Below, piece after piece: positions 1 to 5,678 of a stretch of 16,230 nt of DNA. Below the pieces are notes generated by a model that was not told the DNA's origin, searched no databases, and saw nothing but the letters and a program-made list of their open reading frames with translations. A program made the position numbers and the translations under genes. The stretch spans positions 1 to 16,230 of the forward strand of contig JBCBZE010000039.1 of NCBI GenBank assembly GCA_039815505.1, read 5' to 3'. The stretch's first letter is position 1, and each line of letters opens with the position of its first letter. The DNA comes from CANLWN01 sp039815505. GTDB lineage: Bacteria; Bacteroidota; Bacteroidia; Flavobacteriales; Flavobacteriaceae.

Positions 1-459
1 AAGCACCTCATCCTCATATTTTTCCAGAACCTCCCTATCCTTTTCAATAACCACAAAAGGCCTTTTATATGCTTTTAAGCGTTCTACCGCCTGATTGCCG
101 TTACGTCCAAATCCGCAAACAATAATATGTTCCGTTAAATTATTGATCTTATTTTTCACTTTTTTCTTCTTTAATAGTTCCAAGGAGTTCCTACCCAATA
201 TATATTCCGTAATGACCGAAATGGCAAAAGCGAATATGAATACACTGGCGATAATTAAAAATACAGTAAAAATCTTTGCGTTTTCGTCCATGGGGCCCAC
301 CTCGGAAAAACCAACGGTAGTGACTGTAATAACCGTCATATAACAGGCATCCAACCAATTAAAACCGAATAAATAACGATACCCAAAGACACCGGACAAA
401 CCAACAAAGATGATTAAAAGTATAGCTATGCTAATTTTTGAACGGAAGAGTTTAAACAT
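1..459 (-). CDS. Two-TM potassium channel with RCK/TrkA-N domain (partial, C-terminus beyond window)
   Basis: I translated this frame by hand: it starts at the ATG at 459-457 and stays open for 153 codons to the window edge, so the C-terminus is missing. It reads as a first membrane helix (about residues 10-27), a pore helix and filter (35-54, with TTVGFSEV at 47-54), a second helix (about 63-87), and then the start of a Rossmann-type RCK/TrkA-N domain with the nucleotide-binding glycine motif CGFGRNG (115-121) and an acidic residue at the end of the second strand (E139). In this family the pore conducts K+ across the inner membrane and the RCK domain gates it in response to a ligand. The start codon is 2 nt past the stop of the PspC-domain gene, so the two are probably co-transcribed. 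The filter is odd: the usual GYG is GFS here. Family assignment is firm; ion selectivity and ligand are inferred. Confidence 0.93.
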   Translation of the reverse strand, partial: MFKLFRSKISIAILLIIFVGLSGVFGYRYLFGFNWLDACYMTVITVTTVGFSEVGPMDENAKIFTVFLIIASVFIFAFAISVITEYILGRNSLELLKKKKVKNKINNLTEHIIVCGFGRNGNQAVERLKAYKRPFVVIEKDREVLEKYEDEVL

Positions 460-461
460 AC

Positions 462-689
462 TTAAAGGTCAAAAACAGAAGTTCGTTTGGTGTAAAGCAA
501 ATCTTTGATCCCAAGCCAAAACGCCAAAAACAAATATAACGCAAAGCCAAAACCCAGTGTTACGAAAGTAAGGTAGATAAATGAGGTGCGTACTACCCTT
601 GTGCGTATTCCTATACGTTCCGCGATACGTCTACAGACTTCAAAGCCTCTTTTTTGAAAGTAATACAACATTTTATAAAATAAATCCAT
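462..689 (-). CDS. PspC-domain small membrane protein
   Basis: A 75-residue protein. It opens with a basic amphipathic stretch (about 11-37, with RGFEVCRRIAERIGIRTRVVR), followed by one long hydrophobic segment (about 38-60) and a short charged tail. This matches the PspC domain, in which an N-terminal cytoplasmic part leads into a transmembrane helix. Stand-alone short PspC proteins are common in Bacteroidota and are usually labelled transcriptional regulators, but nothing here shows DNA binding; a role in the inner-membrane stress response is only inferred from the name-giving family. It lies 9 nt after the DUF2851 gene and 2 nt before the channel gene, so the three look like one unit. An overlapping plus-strand reading frame at 581-787 is a shadow. 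Confidence 0.8.
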   Translation of the reverse strand: MDLFYKMLYYFQKRGFEVCRRIAERIGIRTRVVRTSFIYLTFVTLGFGFALYLFLAFWLGIKDLLYTKRTSVFDL

Positions 690-698
690 CAGTTAAAA

Positions 699-1982
699 TT
701 AACCATTTCTATTCAATAAATGATTCCCAACAGCACATTGCAAACATCGATTTTTGGAACAATACTCATTGTATAATTGTAAAATAGATTGACTTTCAAA
801 GGCATTTGAAGCTTTGAACCCATAGTTCTTAAAACTATGGACGACCGTATTTTCTTCCTTATCCAGTTCGGATGCAATTTTAATGATTTCATCACCGACA
901 TCAACACCTTTATCTTTTGAATAACAAAACTTTAAGGGAAGTATGGTATTGATCACTATTAAATCAATAAACTTTTTGCTGAGTTTTTTACCGCTTTTCC
1001 TAGAGATTTTTCCAAAAGAAAAATGCGTATACCAATAAGGACTGGCAGCAACGTCAAAAATCTTATAAATTTCTTCCAAACTTACTGCCGAGATAAGCTG
1101 ACTGAAAAGATTTTGATGTGTATGGTATAGACTTGCAACTTGCGATAGTCTTATGGTGGGAAAATTGGCCGGACGCAATTTGAAAAACCCCGGTTTTTGA
1201 ACACCCCTAACATCAATCTGAAATTTGTGTTTTTGATATTGGTATTCTTCTTTTAGCCGAATGTAATATTCATCCACAATTAAATCGTCTTCCAATAATC
1301 CCGCAATACCGAACAATATACTTTCCAATCGAAAAGAATGTTCCCTTACTTTACGAACGATTAAAAAATCTAAAGCCGTACCTATACTTAAAAACGAATC
1401 CGCATTGATTTTTGAACCAAAATTCTTTAATAAAAGAATGAAAAGTACTTTTTCCCAATCATTTTTTGATAGGGACAAGAGCTCCCAAACAAGCTCGGAT
1501 TTGCGCTCCAAACGTTCAAGGTAGAGTCTATCGAGCCAATGTTGCATAAGAAAGGAATCTATATACTTAAGGTCTTTTTCGCAATTAATGAAGACCTTAC
1601 GCTTATTGTTTAGGAGTGCTTGGTATCCTTCCAATACATTTTCGGAAACATACTTTTTAAGCTCTAAAACGGGTATTTCGGTATTGTTCTTTCGAAATAC
1701 CGACACATCATCTTCCCAAACTACATGAAGGATCACATTATTGTAATTGCTATCCTTTTCATGGTGATGCGCATACCAATCCGATGACTTTAGATGAATT
1801 TCAACGTTGCCGGCCCAAAGTTGACCATCAATATTGATTCTGGCATTAAAAAAATCAGGGCCCGCCAAGTGATTATGGGTCCCCACATCCTCAATAACAA
1901 TAGATTCATTTTTTGAAGTATATACATTCTCCAATTGAAGTTTTTTGTATTTCCAGATAAAATGGAGCATATCTTCACGCAT
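699..1982 (-). CDS. DUF2851 family protein
   Basis: A 427-residue protein that I recognise as DUF2851, a family widespread in Bacteroidota with no assigned function. The N-terminal block carries conserved polar residues: GPDF (41-44), GNVEIHLKSSDW (58-69, with E61 and H63), a His cluster at 72-74, D77 and H86. The C-terminus has a cysteine trio (C408, C413, C416, in YCSKNRCLQCAVGN), which could bind a metal. No signal peptide or membrane segment is visible, so it is probably cytoplasmic. The first Met is preferred because M-x-E-D-x-L-H looks like the family's usual opening; Met5 is an alternative. It heads the cluster with the PspC protein and the K+ channel. Its ATG lies only 8 nt beyond the U-tract of the upstream gene's terminator, so where its promoter lies is unclear. 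Confidence 0.85.
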   Translation of the reverse strand: MREDMLHFIWKYKKLQLENVYTSKNESIVIEDVGTHNHLAGPDFFNARINIDGQLWAGNVEIHLKSSDWYAHHHEKDSNYNNVILHVVWEDDVSVFRKNNTEIPVLELKKYVSENVLEGYQALLNNKRKVFINCEKDLKYIDSFLMQHWLDRLYLERLERKSELVWELLSLSKNDWEKVLFILLLKNFGSKINADSFLSIGTALDFLIVRKVREHSFRLESILFGIAGLLEDDLIVDEYYIRLKEEYQYQKHKFQIDVRGVQKPGFFKLRPANFPTIRLSQVASLYHTHQNLFSQLISAVSLEEIYKIFDVAASPYWYTHFSFGKISRKSGKKLSKKFIDLIVINTILPLKFCYSKDKGVDVGDEIIKIASELDKEENTVVHSFKNYGFKASNAFESQSILQLYNEYCSKNRCLQCAVGNHLLNRNG

Positions 1983-1989
1983 GGGCCTA

Positions 1990-2017
1990 AAATAAAAAAT
2001 CCTGCCGAAGCAGGATT
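1990..2017 (-). terminator. Intrinsic terminator of the rhodanese gene (cUUCGg loop)
   Basis: On the minus strand an 8-bp perfect stem (AATCCTGC / GCAGGATT, 2017-2010 with 2005-1998) closes a UUCG loop, giving the very stable C-UUCG-G tetraloop, followed by a T-rich tract down to about 1990. It starts 22 nt after the rhodanese stop codon and should end that transcript. The T-tract contains TATTTTAG, one base off the Bacteroidota -7 box, and lies directly against the DUF2851 start. Confidence 0.85.
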
Positions 2018-2039
2018 GGAATCTTATTGATAATTTGCG

Positions 2040-2351
2040 TTATTCGGCCACTTCCCCCTCCCATTCCATGAAGCCGCCTTCTAGATTATATGTATTTGCA
2101 AAGCCCGAGTTTTCCATAATGGCACAGGCCTGTCCGCTCCGGTTACCCGATCTACAGTAAACGTAATAGTTCTTTGTTTTATCCAGTTTCTCTAATTCAT
2201 CTAAAAAACCTTGCCCCAAATATATATCGATATGAAGGGCATCGGGAATATACCCATCTTCCACTTCTATATCGGTACGGACATCCAATATAACGCCATT
2301 GTCATCATTCTTTAATTGTTCTGCCCACTCTTCTTGGGATAAATCTGCCAT
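2040..2351 (-). CDS. Single-domain rhodanese-like sulfurtransferase
   Basis: A 103-residue protein that is almost exactly one rhodanese domain. It has the DVR strand motif (23-25), the active-site loop CRSGNRS (66-72) with the persulfide-forming cysteine C66, and the family's C-terminal GGFMEWEG (92-99). There is no signal peptide, so it is probably cytoplasmic and moves sulfane sulfur between small thiols or protein partners, as GlpE/PspE-type proteins do; the acceptor is unknown. A second cysteine (C76) lies 10 residues after the active one. It is flanked by terminators on both sides and looks monocistronic. A minus-strand TATTTTTG (2385-2378), a match to the -7 box, sits 26 nt before the ATG but overlaps the upstream terminator's U-tract and has no properly spaced -33 element. 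Confidence 0.9.
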   Translation of the reverse strand: MADLSQEEWAEQLKNDDNGVILDVRTDIEVEDGYIPDALHIDIYLGQGFLDELEKLDKTKNYYVYCRSGNRSGQACAIMENSGFANTYNLEGGFMEWEGEVAE

Positions 2352-2375
2352 AAGCTTTAGTTATTTTATGTGAAC

Positions 2376-2413
2376 GACAAAAATAAAAATCCAAGGCAAA
2401 ACTTTTGGATTTT
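2376..2413 (-). terminator. Intrinsic terminator of the TlpA-like/redoxin unit
   Basis: On the minus strand a 9-bp stem (2413-2405 with 2394-2386; AAAATCCAA / TTGGATTTT) has a 10-nt loop and runs into a T-rich tract to about 2379. It begins 22 nt after the redoxin stop codon. The plus-strand side also has T's after the stem, so it could work in both directions. Confidence 0.75.
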
Positions 2414-2434
2414 TTGTTGAGTATTTATTTTATA

Positions 2435-3052
2435 TTACACCTTTATGGAACATCCAATCGCCTTGGTAGTCGTTACTTTTATTTCCGATCCGTTTAGCAT
2501 GGCATCTACCGCGTTTTCCACAAACTTTTCCTCAACGGCACCTGCATCCGCATAGTTATCGTCTATGGCGCCAATGTATTTAACCAAGTTGCCTTTATCC
2601 GTTCTTTCCAATAGATACACATGTGGTGTCCTAGTAGCACCGTATTGTGGGTAAATTTTTTGTCCGTCGTCCAATAGATAAGGAAAGGTAAACCCTTTTT
2701 CTTTTGCCCTTACTTTCATAAGCTCGTAGCTATCTTTAGGCTGTACGGAGGGGTTATTGGGGTTAATGGCAATAACGGGGACCCCCAATGAACTATATTT
2801 TTTATCCAAGGCAACAATACGATCTTCATAAGCCACGGCATATGGACAACTATTACAAGTGAAGATGACCAAAAAACCCTTGGCATCCTTATAGTCAGCA
2901 AGGGACACCATAGTACCATCTATATTTTTCAATTTAAAATCCGTGGCGTAATCACCAATTGCATAACCTTCATCGGCCACACTAAAATTGTAGGTAAAAG
3001 CACTACAAGCCAAAAAAAGTGCCAAAATCCCAAAGTTTCTCAAAGTTTTCAT
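2435..3052 (-). CDS. Exported thioredoxin-fold redoxin with CNSC motif
   Basis: A 205-residue protein with an N-terminal hydrophobic signal segment (about 5-20). The AC at 15-16 makes a poor lipobox, so a lipoprotein is possible but not clear. The mature part is an AhpC/TSA-type redoxin fold: the CxxC pair is C66/C69 (TCNSCPYA), and the cis-proline loop is TPHVY (142-146). A third cysteine near the end (C201, in AIGCSIKV) appears to be a recurrent feature of this Bacteroidota family and may act as a resolving residue. It is expected to work in the periplasm or at the envelope on thiols or peroxides; substrate unknown. It starts 4 nt after the stop of the TlpA-like lipoprotein gene, so the two thiol proteins are very likely co-expressed. 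Confidence 0.87.
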   Translation of the reverse strand: MKTLRNFGILALFLACSAFTYNFSVADEGYAIGDYATDFKLKNIDGTMVSLADYKDAKGFLVIFTCNSCPYAVAYEDRIVALDKKYSSLGVPVIAINPNNPSVQPKDSYELMKVRAKEKGFTFPYLLDDGQKIYPQYGATRTPHVYLLERTDKGNLVKYIGAIDDNYADAGAVEEKFVENAVDAMLNGSEIKVTTTKAIGCSIKV

Positions 3053-3056
3053 ATCT

Positions 3057-3605
3057 CTATTGCGTTATAAATTTATCTAAATGGTTCTTCAGTTCGTCAT
3101 AGGTGAACGATTGTTCATAAAAAGCACGTTTATCTCCATTATATATAATGGTGGCAGGAATTGCACCTGACCAATCTGCATTTACCTTGGGTATCCAGGC
3201 ATGTTGTTTGGGGTCATCTAAAATAACGATCTTGGATTTCAAATCTTTTTTCTCAATGAAAGGTATTAAATGGGATTCCCACATTTTTTTCATATCCAGA
3301 CTAACCAGGACAACTTCTACATTGGCATTCTTTTGCTCGGCATTGATTTTTTCAAAATAAGGAAGCTCTTTTACGCAAGGAGCACACCAAGTAGCCCAAA
3401 AATTAATAACATACGTTTTATTGTCTTTCCTATTTAACAGTGGCTCTAGTTGGTCAAAGTTATAGATAGGTAAATCGCCTATCATATGGGTTGTTTCGGA
3501 AATCTCACCTACATCATTAGCTAGAGAGGAAACCTTATCCTGCCTTGTCACTTGCCCGCAACTATATAAAAAACAGACTAAAAGGACCATTATGATTCTA
3601 GACAT
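3057..3605 (-). CDS. TlpA/ResA-like thioredoxin lipoprotein
   Basis: A 182-residue protein. The signal peptide ends in a lipobox, LYSC (13-16), so C16 should be lipidated and the protein anchored to the envelope. The thioredoxin domain has the active site WATWCAPC (70-77; C74 and C77) and the cis-proline loop GAIPAT (148-152, P150). WCxPC with an N-terminal anchor is typical of TlpA/ResA proteins, which reduce protein disulfides or cytochrome c cysteines outside the cytoplasm; the target is not shown by the context. It is the first gene of a two-gene unit with the redoxin and is transcribed divergently from the MarR gene, 132 bp away. I found no perfect -7 box on its side of the gap. Confidence 0.88.
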   Translation of the reverse strand: MSRIIMVLLVCFLYSCGQVTRQDKVSSLANDVGEISETTHMIGDLPIYNFDQLEPLLNRKDNKTYVINFWATWCAPCVKELPYFEKINAEQKNANVEVVLVSLDMKKMWESHLIPFIEKKDLKSKIVILDDPKQHAWIPKVNADWSGAIPATIIYNGDKRAFYEQSFTYDELKNHLDKFITQ

Positions 3606-3684
3606 TGCACCAACTTTTCTGTATTAAAATTAAACATCGATTTTCCAATGACTTATTTTTTAACAAAAGTTTAATGACCAGACT

Positions 3685-3715
3685 ATTGTGGATCTAAAAA
3701 ACAACCATACATTTG
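3685..3715 (+). promoter_or_regulatory. Predicted Bacteroidota promoter of the MarR gene
   Basis: ATTG (3685-3688) is followed after 19 nt by TACATTTG (3708-3715), a full match to the TAnnTTTG -7 box. The start of transcription would fall near 3719-3722, about 16-19 nt before the ATG. The -33 part is only ATTG rather than TTTG. Confidence 0.65.
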
Positions 3716-3726
3716 TATATACAAAT
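3711..3726. promoter_or_regulatory. 16-bp perfect palindrome, candidate MarR operator
   Basis: ATTTGTATATACAAAT is a perfect inverted repeat (8-bp half-sites ATTTGTAT and ATACAAAT). It overlaps the last half of the -7 box and the predicted transcription start, ending 11 nt before the MarR start codon. MarR dimers typically bind palindromes of this size that cover their own promoter, so autorepression of the operon is the natural reading. This is inferred from position and symmetry only. Confidence 0.7.
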
Positions 3727-3737
3727 ATTGTAGATAC

Positions 3738-4184
3738 ATGAATGTAGAAGAGGTCATAAAAACGGATAAAAAGATTCCATTGGAAACAAGGACAATTATT
3801 CATTTAATGTTGGTGAACAACAAAATCAACGAAATAGTCGCCAGCGCCTTAAAACCTTTCGAAGTTTCCGTACAACAATTTAATGTACTGCGTATTCTTA
3901 GAGGCAGAAAGGGAGAGCCTGCCAATCTGTCTACCTTAAATGAACGAATGGTCAATAAAATGAGCAATACCACAAGATTGGTAGATAAATTATTGCTGAA
4001 AGGTTATGTAAACAGATTCGTATGCGAGTCCAATAGACGTAAGGTAGAAATAAGTATTACGGACAAGGGCAAAGAAGCACTTTCCCAAATGGATGTTACA
4101 ATGAGAGTCGCTGAAAATGCCATTGTAAACAAATTTGATAAAAAAGAATTGGAACAGTTGAATATTTTGTTGAATAAATTTTAA
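3738..4184 (+). CDS. MarR-family transcriptional regulator
   Basis: A 148-residue all-helical protein with a winged helix-turn-helix at about residues 45-115. The recognition helix region is MSNTTRLVDKLLLKGYVNR (75-93), and the wing carries the basic CESNRRKVEISITDKG (96-111), a standard MarR signature. The N- and C-terminal helices (about 15-40 and 118-147) would form the dimer interface. A single cysteine, C96, sits at the base of the wing and might sense oxidants or electrophiles, but this is speculative. It is the first gene of a unit with a nitroreductase-like enzyme (5 nt downstream) and a YceI protein, and it has a palindrome over its own promoter, which suggests it represses all three until a small molecule releases it. 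Confidence 0.9.
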   Translation: MNVEEVIKTDKKIPLETRTIIHLMLVNNKINEIVASALKPFEVSVQQFNVLRILRGRKGEPANLSTLNERMVNKMSNTTRLVDKLLLKGYVNRFVCESNRRKVEISITDKGKEALSQMDVTMRVAENAIVNKFDKKELEQLNILLNKF

Positions 4185-4189
4185 ACCAA

Positions 4190-4825
4190 ATGAACAGATA
4201 TATTGAAAGTCTAAACTGGCGATATGCCACCAAAAAATTTGATAGCACCAAAAAAATTTCGGATGAAGACCTAAACACTTTAATGGAAGCGGTGCGATTA
4301 AGTGCTTCTTCCTACGGTTTGCAACCCTATCATGTATTGGTTATATCAAATGGGGAGTTAAGGAATAGACTAAAAGAGGTTTCTTGGGGCCAATCCCAAA
4401 TAACCGATGCCTCCCATCTTATCGTTTTTGCCAACAAAATAGCTGTTGATGAAGGGCTTATAGACACTTACCTAACTAAAGTAAGTGAAACCCGTAACAT
4501 TCCCAAAGATGGATTATCAGGGTACGGGGATTTTATGAAATCAAAATTACTAGACCTACAAGATGACACAAAAGTCTCGTGGACCGGTAAACAAACTTAC
4601 CTAGCTCTCGGTAATTTATTGTCCGCAGCTGCGACCTTAAAAATAGATGCTTGTCCTATGGAAGGTTTTGACCCAAATGCCTATAATGAGATATTGGGGT
4701 TAAAGGAAAAAGGATTGAACACCGCGGTAGTGGCTACGGTAGGCTACCGATCACATGAGGACGAAACCCAGCATTATAGGAAAGTTAGACAATCTAAGGA
4801 AGAATTATTTACACATATACTTTAA
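4190..4825 (+). CDS. Nitroreductase-family NAD(P)H-dependent FMN oxidoreductase
   Basis: A 211-residue protein with the nitroreductase fold signature: the N-terminal WRYATKKFD (10-18) supplies basic residues for the FMN phosphate, SASSYGLQPYH (38-48) binds the flavin, CPMEGFD (155-161) forms the loop over the FMN, and the C-terminal VGYRSHED...YRKVR (184-200) completes the site. Homologs are homodimeric and reduce nitroaromatics, quinones or related electrophiles with NAD(P)H in the cytoplasm; the natural substrate here is unknown. Length is normal for the NfsB-like branch. It starts 5 nt after the MarR gene, so it is the likely main target of that regulator, which fits a role in detoxifying a compound the regulator senses. 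Confidence 0.88.
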   Translation: MNRYIESLNWRYATKKFDSTKKISDEDLNTLMEAVRLSASSYGLQPYHVLVISNGELRNRLKEVSWGQSQITDASHLIVFANKIAVDEGLIDTYLTKVSETRNIPKDGLSGYGDFMKSKLLDLQDDTKVSWTGKQTYLALGNLLSAAATLKIDACPMEGFDPNAYNEILGLKEKGLNTAVVATVGYRSHEDETQHYRKVRQSKEELFTHIL

Positions 4826-4859
4826 AAACAATCATTAACAAAAATCAAAATTAATAATC

Positions 4860-5438
4860 ATGAAAAGAAGTGGATTAAGTTTAGTATTGGCTGTAGTATT
4901 TGGATTTACGGCAACTGCAACAACACCTATCGATGGTGAAAAAAAAGAAGTAAAGACAAGTGAAAGCAAGGTGACCTGGAAAGCATACAAGGTTACCGGC
5001 TCCCATACGGGAACGATAGCCTTAAAAGCGGGTGCTTTGGAGTTCGAAGGTGATAAATTAAGTGGCGGCGAGTTTGTAGTGGATATGACCTCCATCAACA
5101 CAACGGATCTGGAAGGTGATTACAAGGCTAAACTGGATGGTCACCTACATTCGGATGATTTCTTTAGTACCGCGAACCATCCTACGTCCAAATTGGTTTT
5201 CACAAACGTGGCGACCTCTGGAAAAAACTCATATAAGGTCACAGGAGATCTAACGATAAAGGGAATTACAAAGCCCGTGACTTTTGATGTATCCGTATAT
5301 GGGAGCAAGGCTACCGCCACTTTAAAGGTGGACAGGGCAAACTACAATGTAAAATATGGTTCAGGAAGCTTCTTTGAAAATCTTGGGGACAAAACCATTT
5401 ATGACGAATTTGATCTGGTTGTTGACCTGGAGTTTTAA
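4860..5438 (+). CDS. Exported YceI-family protein
   Basis: A 192-residue protein with a signal peptide (about 1-21, ending in TATATT) and a YceI domain from about 35 to the end. The recognisable parts are SKVTWKAYKVTGSHTGTI (36-53), VDMTSINTTD (74-83), HLHSDDFFSTANHPTSKLVF (95-114) and GDLTIKGITKPVTFDV (129-144). YceI proteins are periplasmic lipocalin-like barrels that hold isoprenoid or other amphipathic molecules; the ligand here is unknown. It follows the nitroreductase gene by 34 nt with no terminator between, and a strong terminator follows it, so it is the last gene of the MarR-controlled unit. Confidence 0.92.
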   Translation: MKRSGLSLVLAVVFGFTATATTPIDGEKKEVKTSESKVTWKAYKVTGSHTGTIALKAGALEFEGDKLSGGEFVVDMTSINTTDLEGDYKAKLDGHLHSDDFFSTANHPTSKLVFTNVATSGKNSYKVTGDLTIKGITKPVTFDVSVYGSKATATLKVDRANYNVKYGSGSFFENLGDKTIYDEFDLVVDLEF

Positions 5439-5460
5439 ACAACCTTAAGTTCAGTGTTTT

Positions 5461-5500
5461 AAATCCCGTTTTATAGGTATAAAACGGGATTTTTATTTTT
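5461..5500 (+). terminator. Strong intrinsic terminator after the YceI gene
   Basis: A 14-bp perfect stem (5461-5474 with 5479-5492, core ATCCCGTTTTAT / ATAAAACGGGAT) with a 4-nt loop AGGT is followed by a T-rich run to 5502. It begins 22 nt after the YceI stop codon and separates that unit from the trp operon. Confidence 0.93.
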
Positions 5501-5512
5501 TTAAGGCTAAAG

Positions 5513-5543
5513 TTTGCTGTTTTAAAATTCCTTTCTATATTTG
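5513..5543 (+). promoter_or_regulatory. Predicted trp operon promoter (TTTG-N19-TATATTTG)
   Basis: TTTG (5513-5516), 19 nt, then TATATTTG (5536-5543) is an exact match to the Bacteroidota housekeeping promoter pattern TTTG-N19-TAnnTTTG. The transcription start is expected only a few bases past 5543, which puts it at or just before the ATG of the leader peptide at 5549. Confidence 0.85.
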
Positions 5544-5548
5544 ACTCA

Positions 5549-5605
5549 ATGAAAAGTAAAACTGTACATACTTGGTGGTGGAAAAACTTACGTCAGGAAT
5601 CGTGA
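5549..5605 (+). CDS. trpL: trp operon leader peptide (18 aa, three consecutive Trp)
   Basis: A short reading frame MKSKTVHTWWWKNLRQES, ATG at 5549-5551 and TGA at 5603-5605. Residues 9-11 are three consecutive TGG codons (5573-5581). Its product is not expected to have a function; translating it senses charged tRNA-Trp. A ribosome stalled on the TGG codons would cover the segment just downstream (to about 5593) and leave 5600-5612 free, whereas one that reaches the stop codon would cover 5600-5605. It lies between the predicted trp promoter and an intrinsic terminator ahead of trpE, exactly as in ribosome-mediated attenuators. The position, the WWW run and the matching hairpins together make chance unlikely. 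Confidence 0.9.
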   Translation: MKSKTVHTWWWKNLRQES

Positions 5606-5662
5606 GCTAAGCACCATTGTAAACATATATTAAGGCTTGTCTATCACGACAGGCCTTTTTTT
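5587..5662 (+). promoter_or_regulatory. trp attenuator: competing hairpins and terminator
   Basis: Three structures can form. Hairpin 1:2 pairs 5587-5592 (CUUACG) with 5601-5606 (CGUGAG), one U-G pair, 8-nt loop. Antiterminator 2:3 pairs 5600-5605 (UCGUGA) with 5644-5649 (UCACGA) and 5608-5612 (UAAGC) with 5635-5639 (GCUUG). Terminator 3:4 pairs 5632-5641 with 5648-5657 (AAGGCUUGUC / GACAGGCCUU, one U-G pair, loop UAUCAC) and is followed by seven U's (5656-5662). 2:3 destroys both 1:2 and 3:4, as an attenuator requires. A further five-base match (UGGUG in the Trp codons with CACCA at 5612-5616) could strengthen 1:2. The trpE start is 16 nt beyond the U-run. I checked base pairing by eye; folding energies were not computed. 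Confidence 0.85.
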
Positions 5663-5678
5663 ATTAATATAATTTGAC

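Noticed and set aside
95..343. Plus-strand 82-codon reading frame with a hydrophobic stretch
   Set aside because: It is antisense to the K+ channel gene, whose translation is clearly a real protein; the hydrophobic run mirrors the opposite strand.
3664..3671. Possible -7 box for the TlpA-like gene on the minus strand (AACTTTTG)
   Set aside because: It has one mismatch to TAnnTTTG and no -33 element at the right distance, so it is not listed as a promoter.
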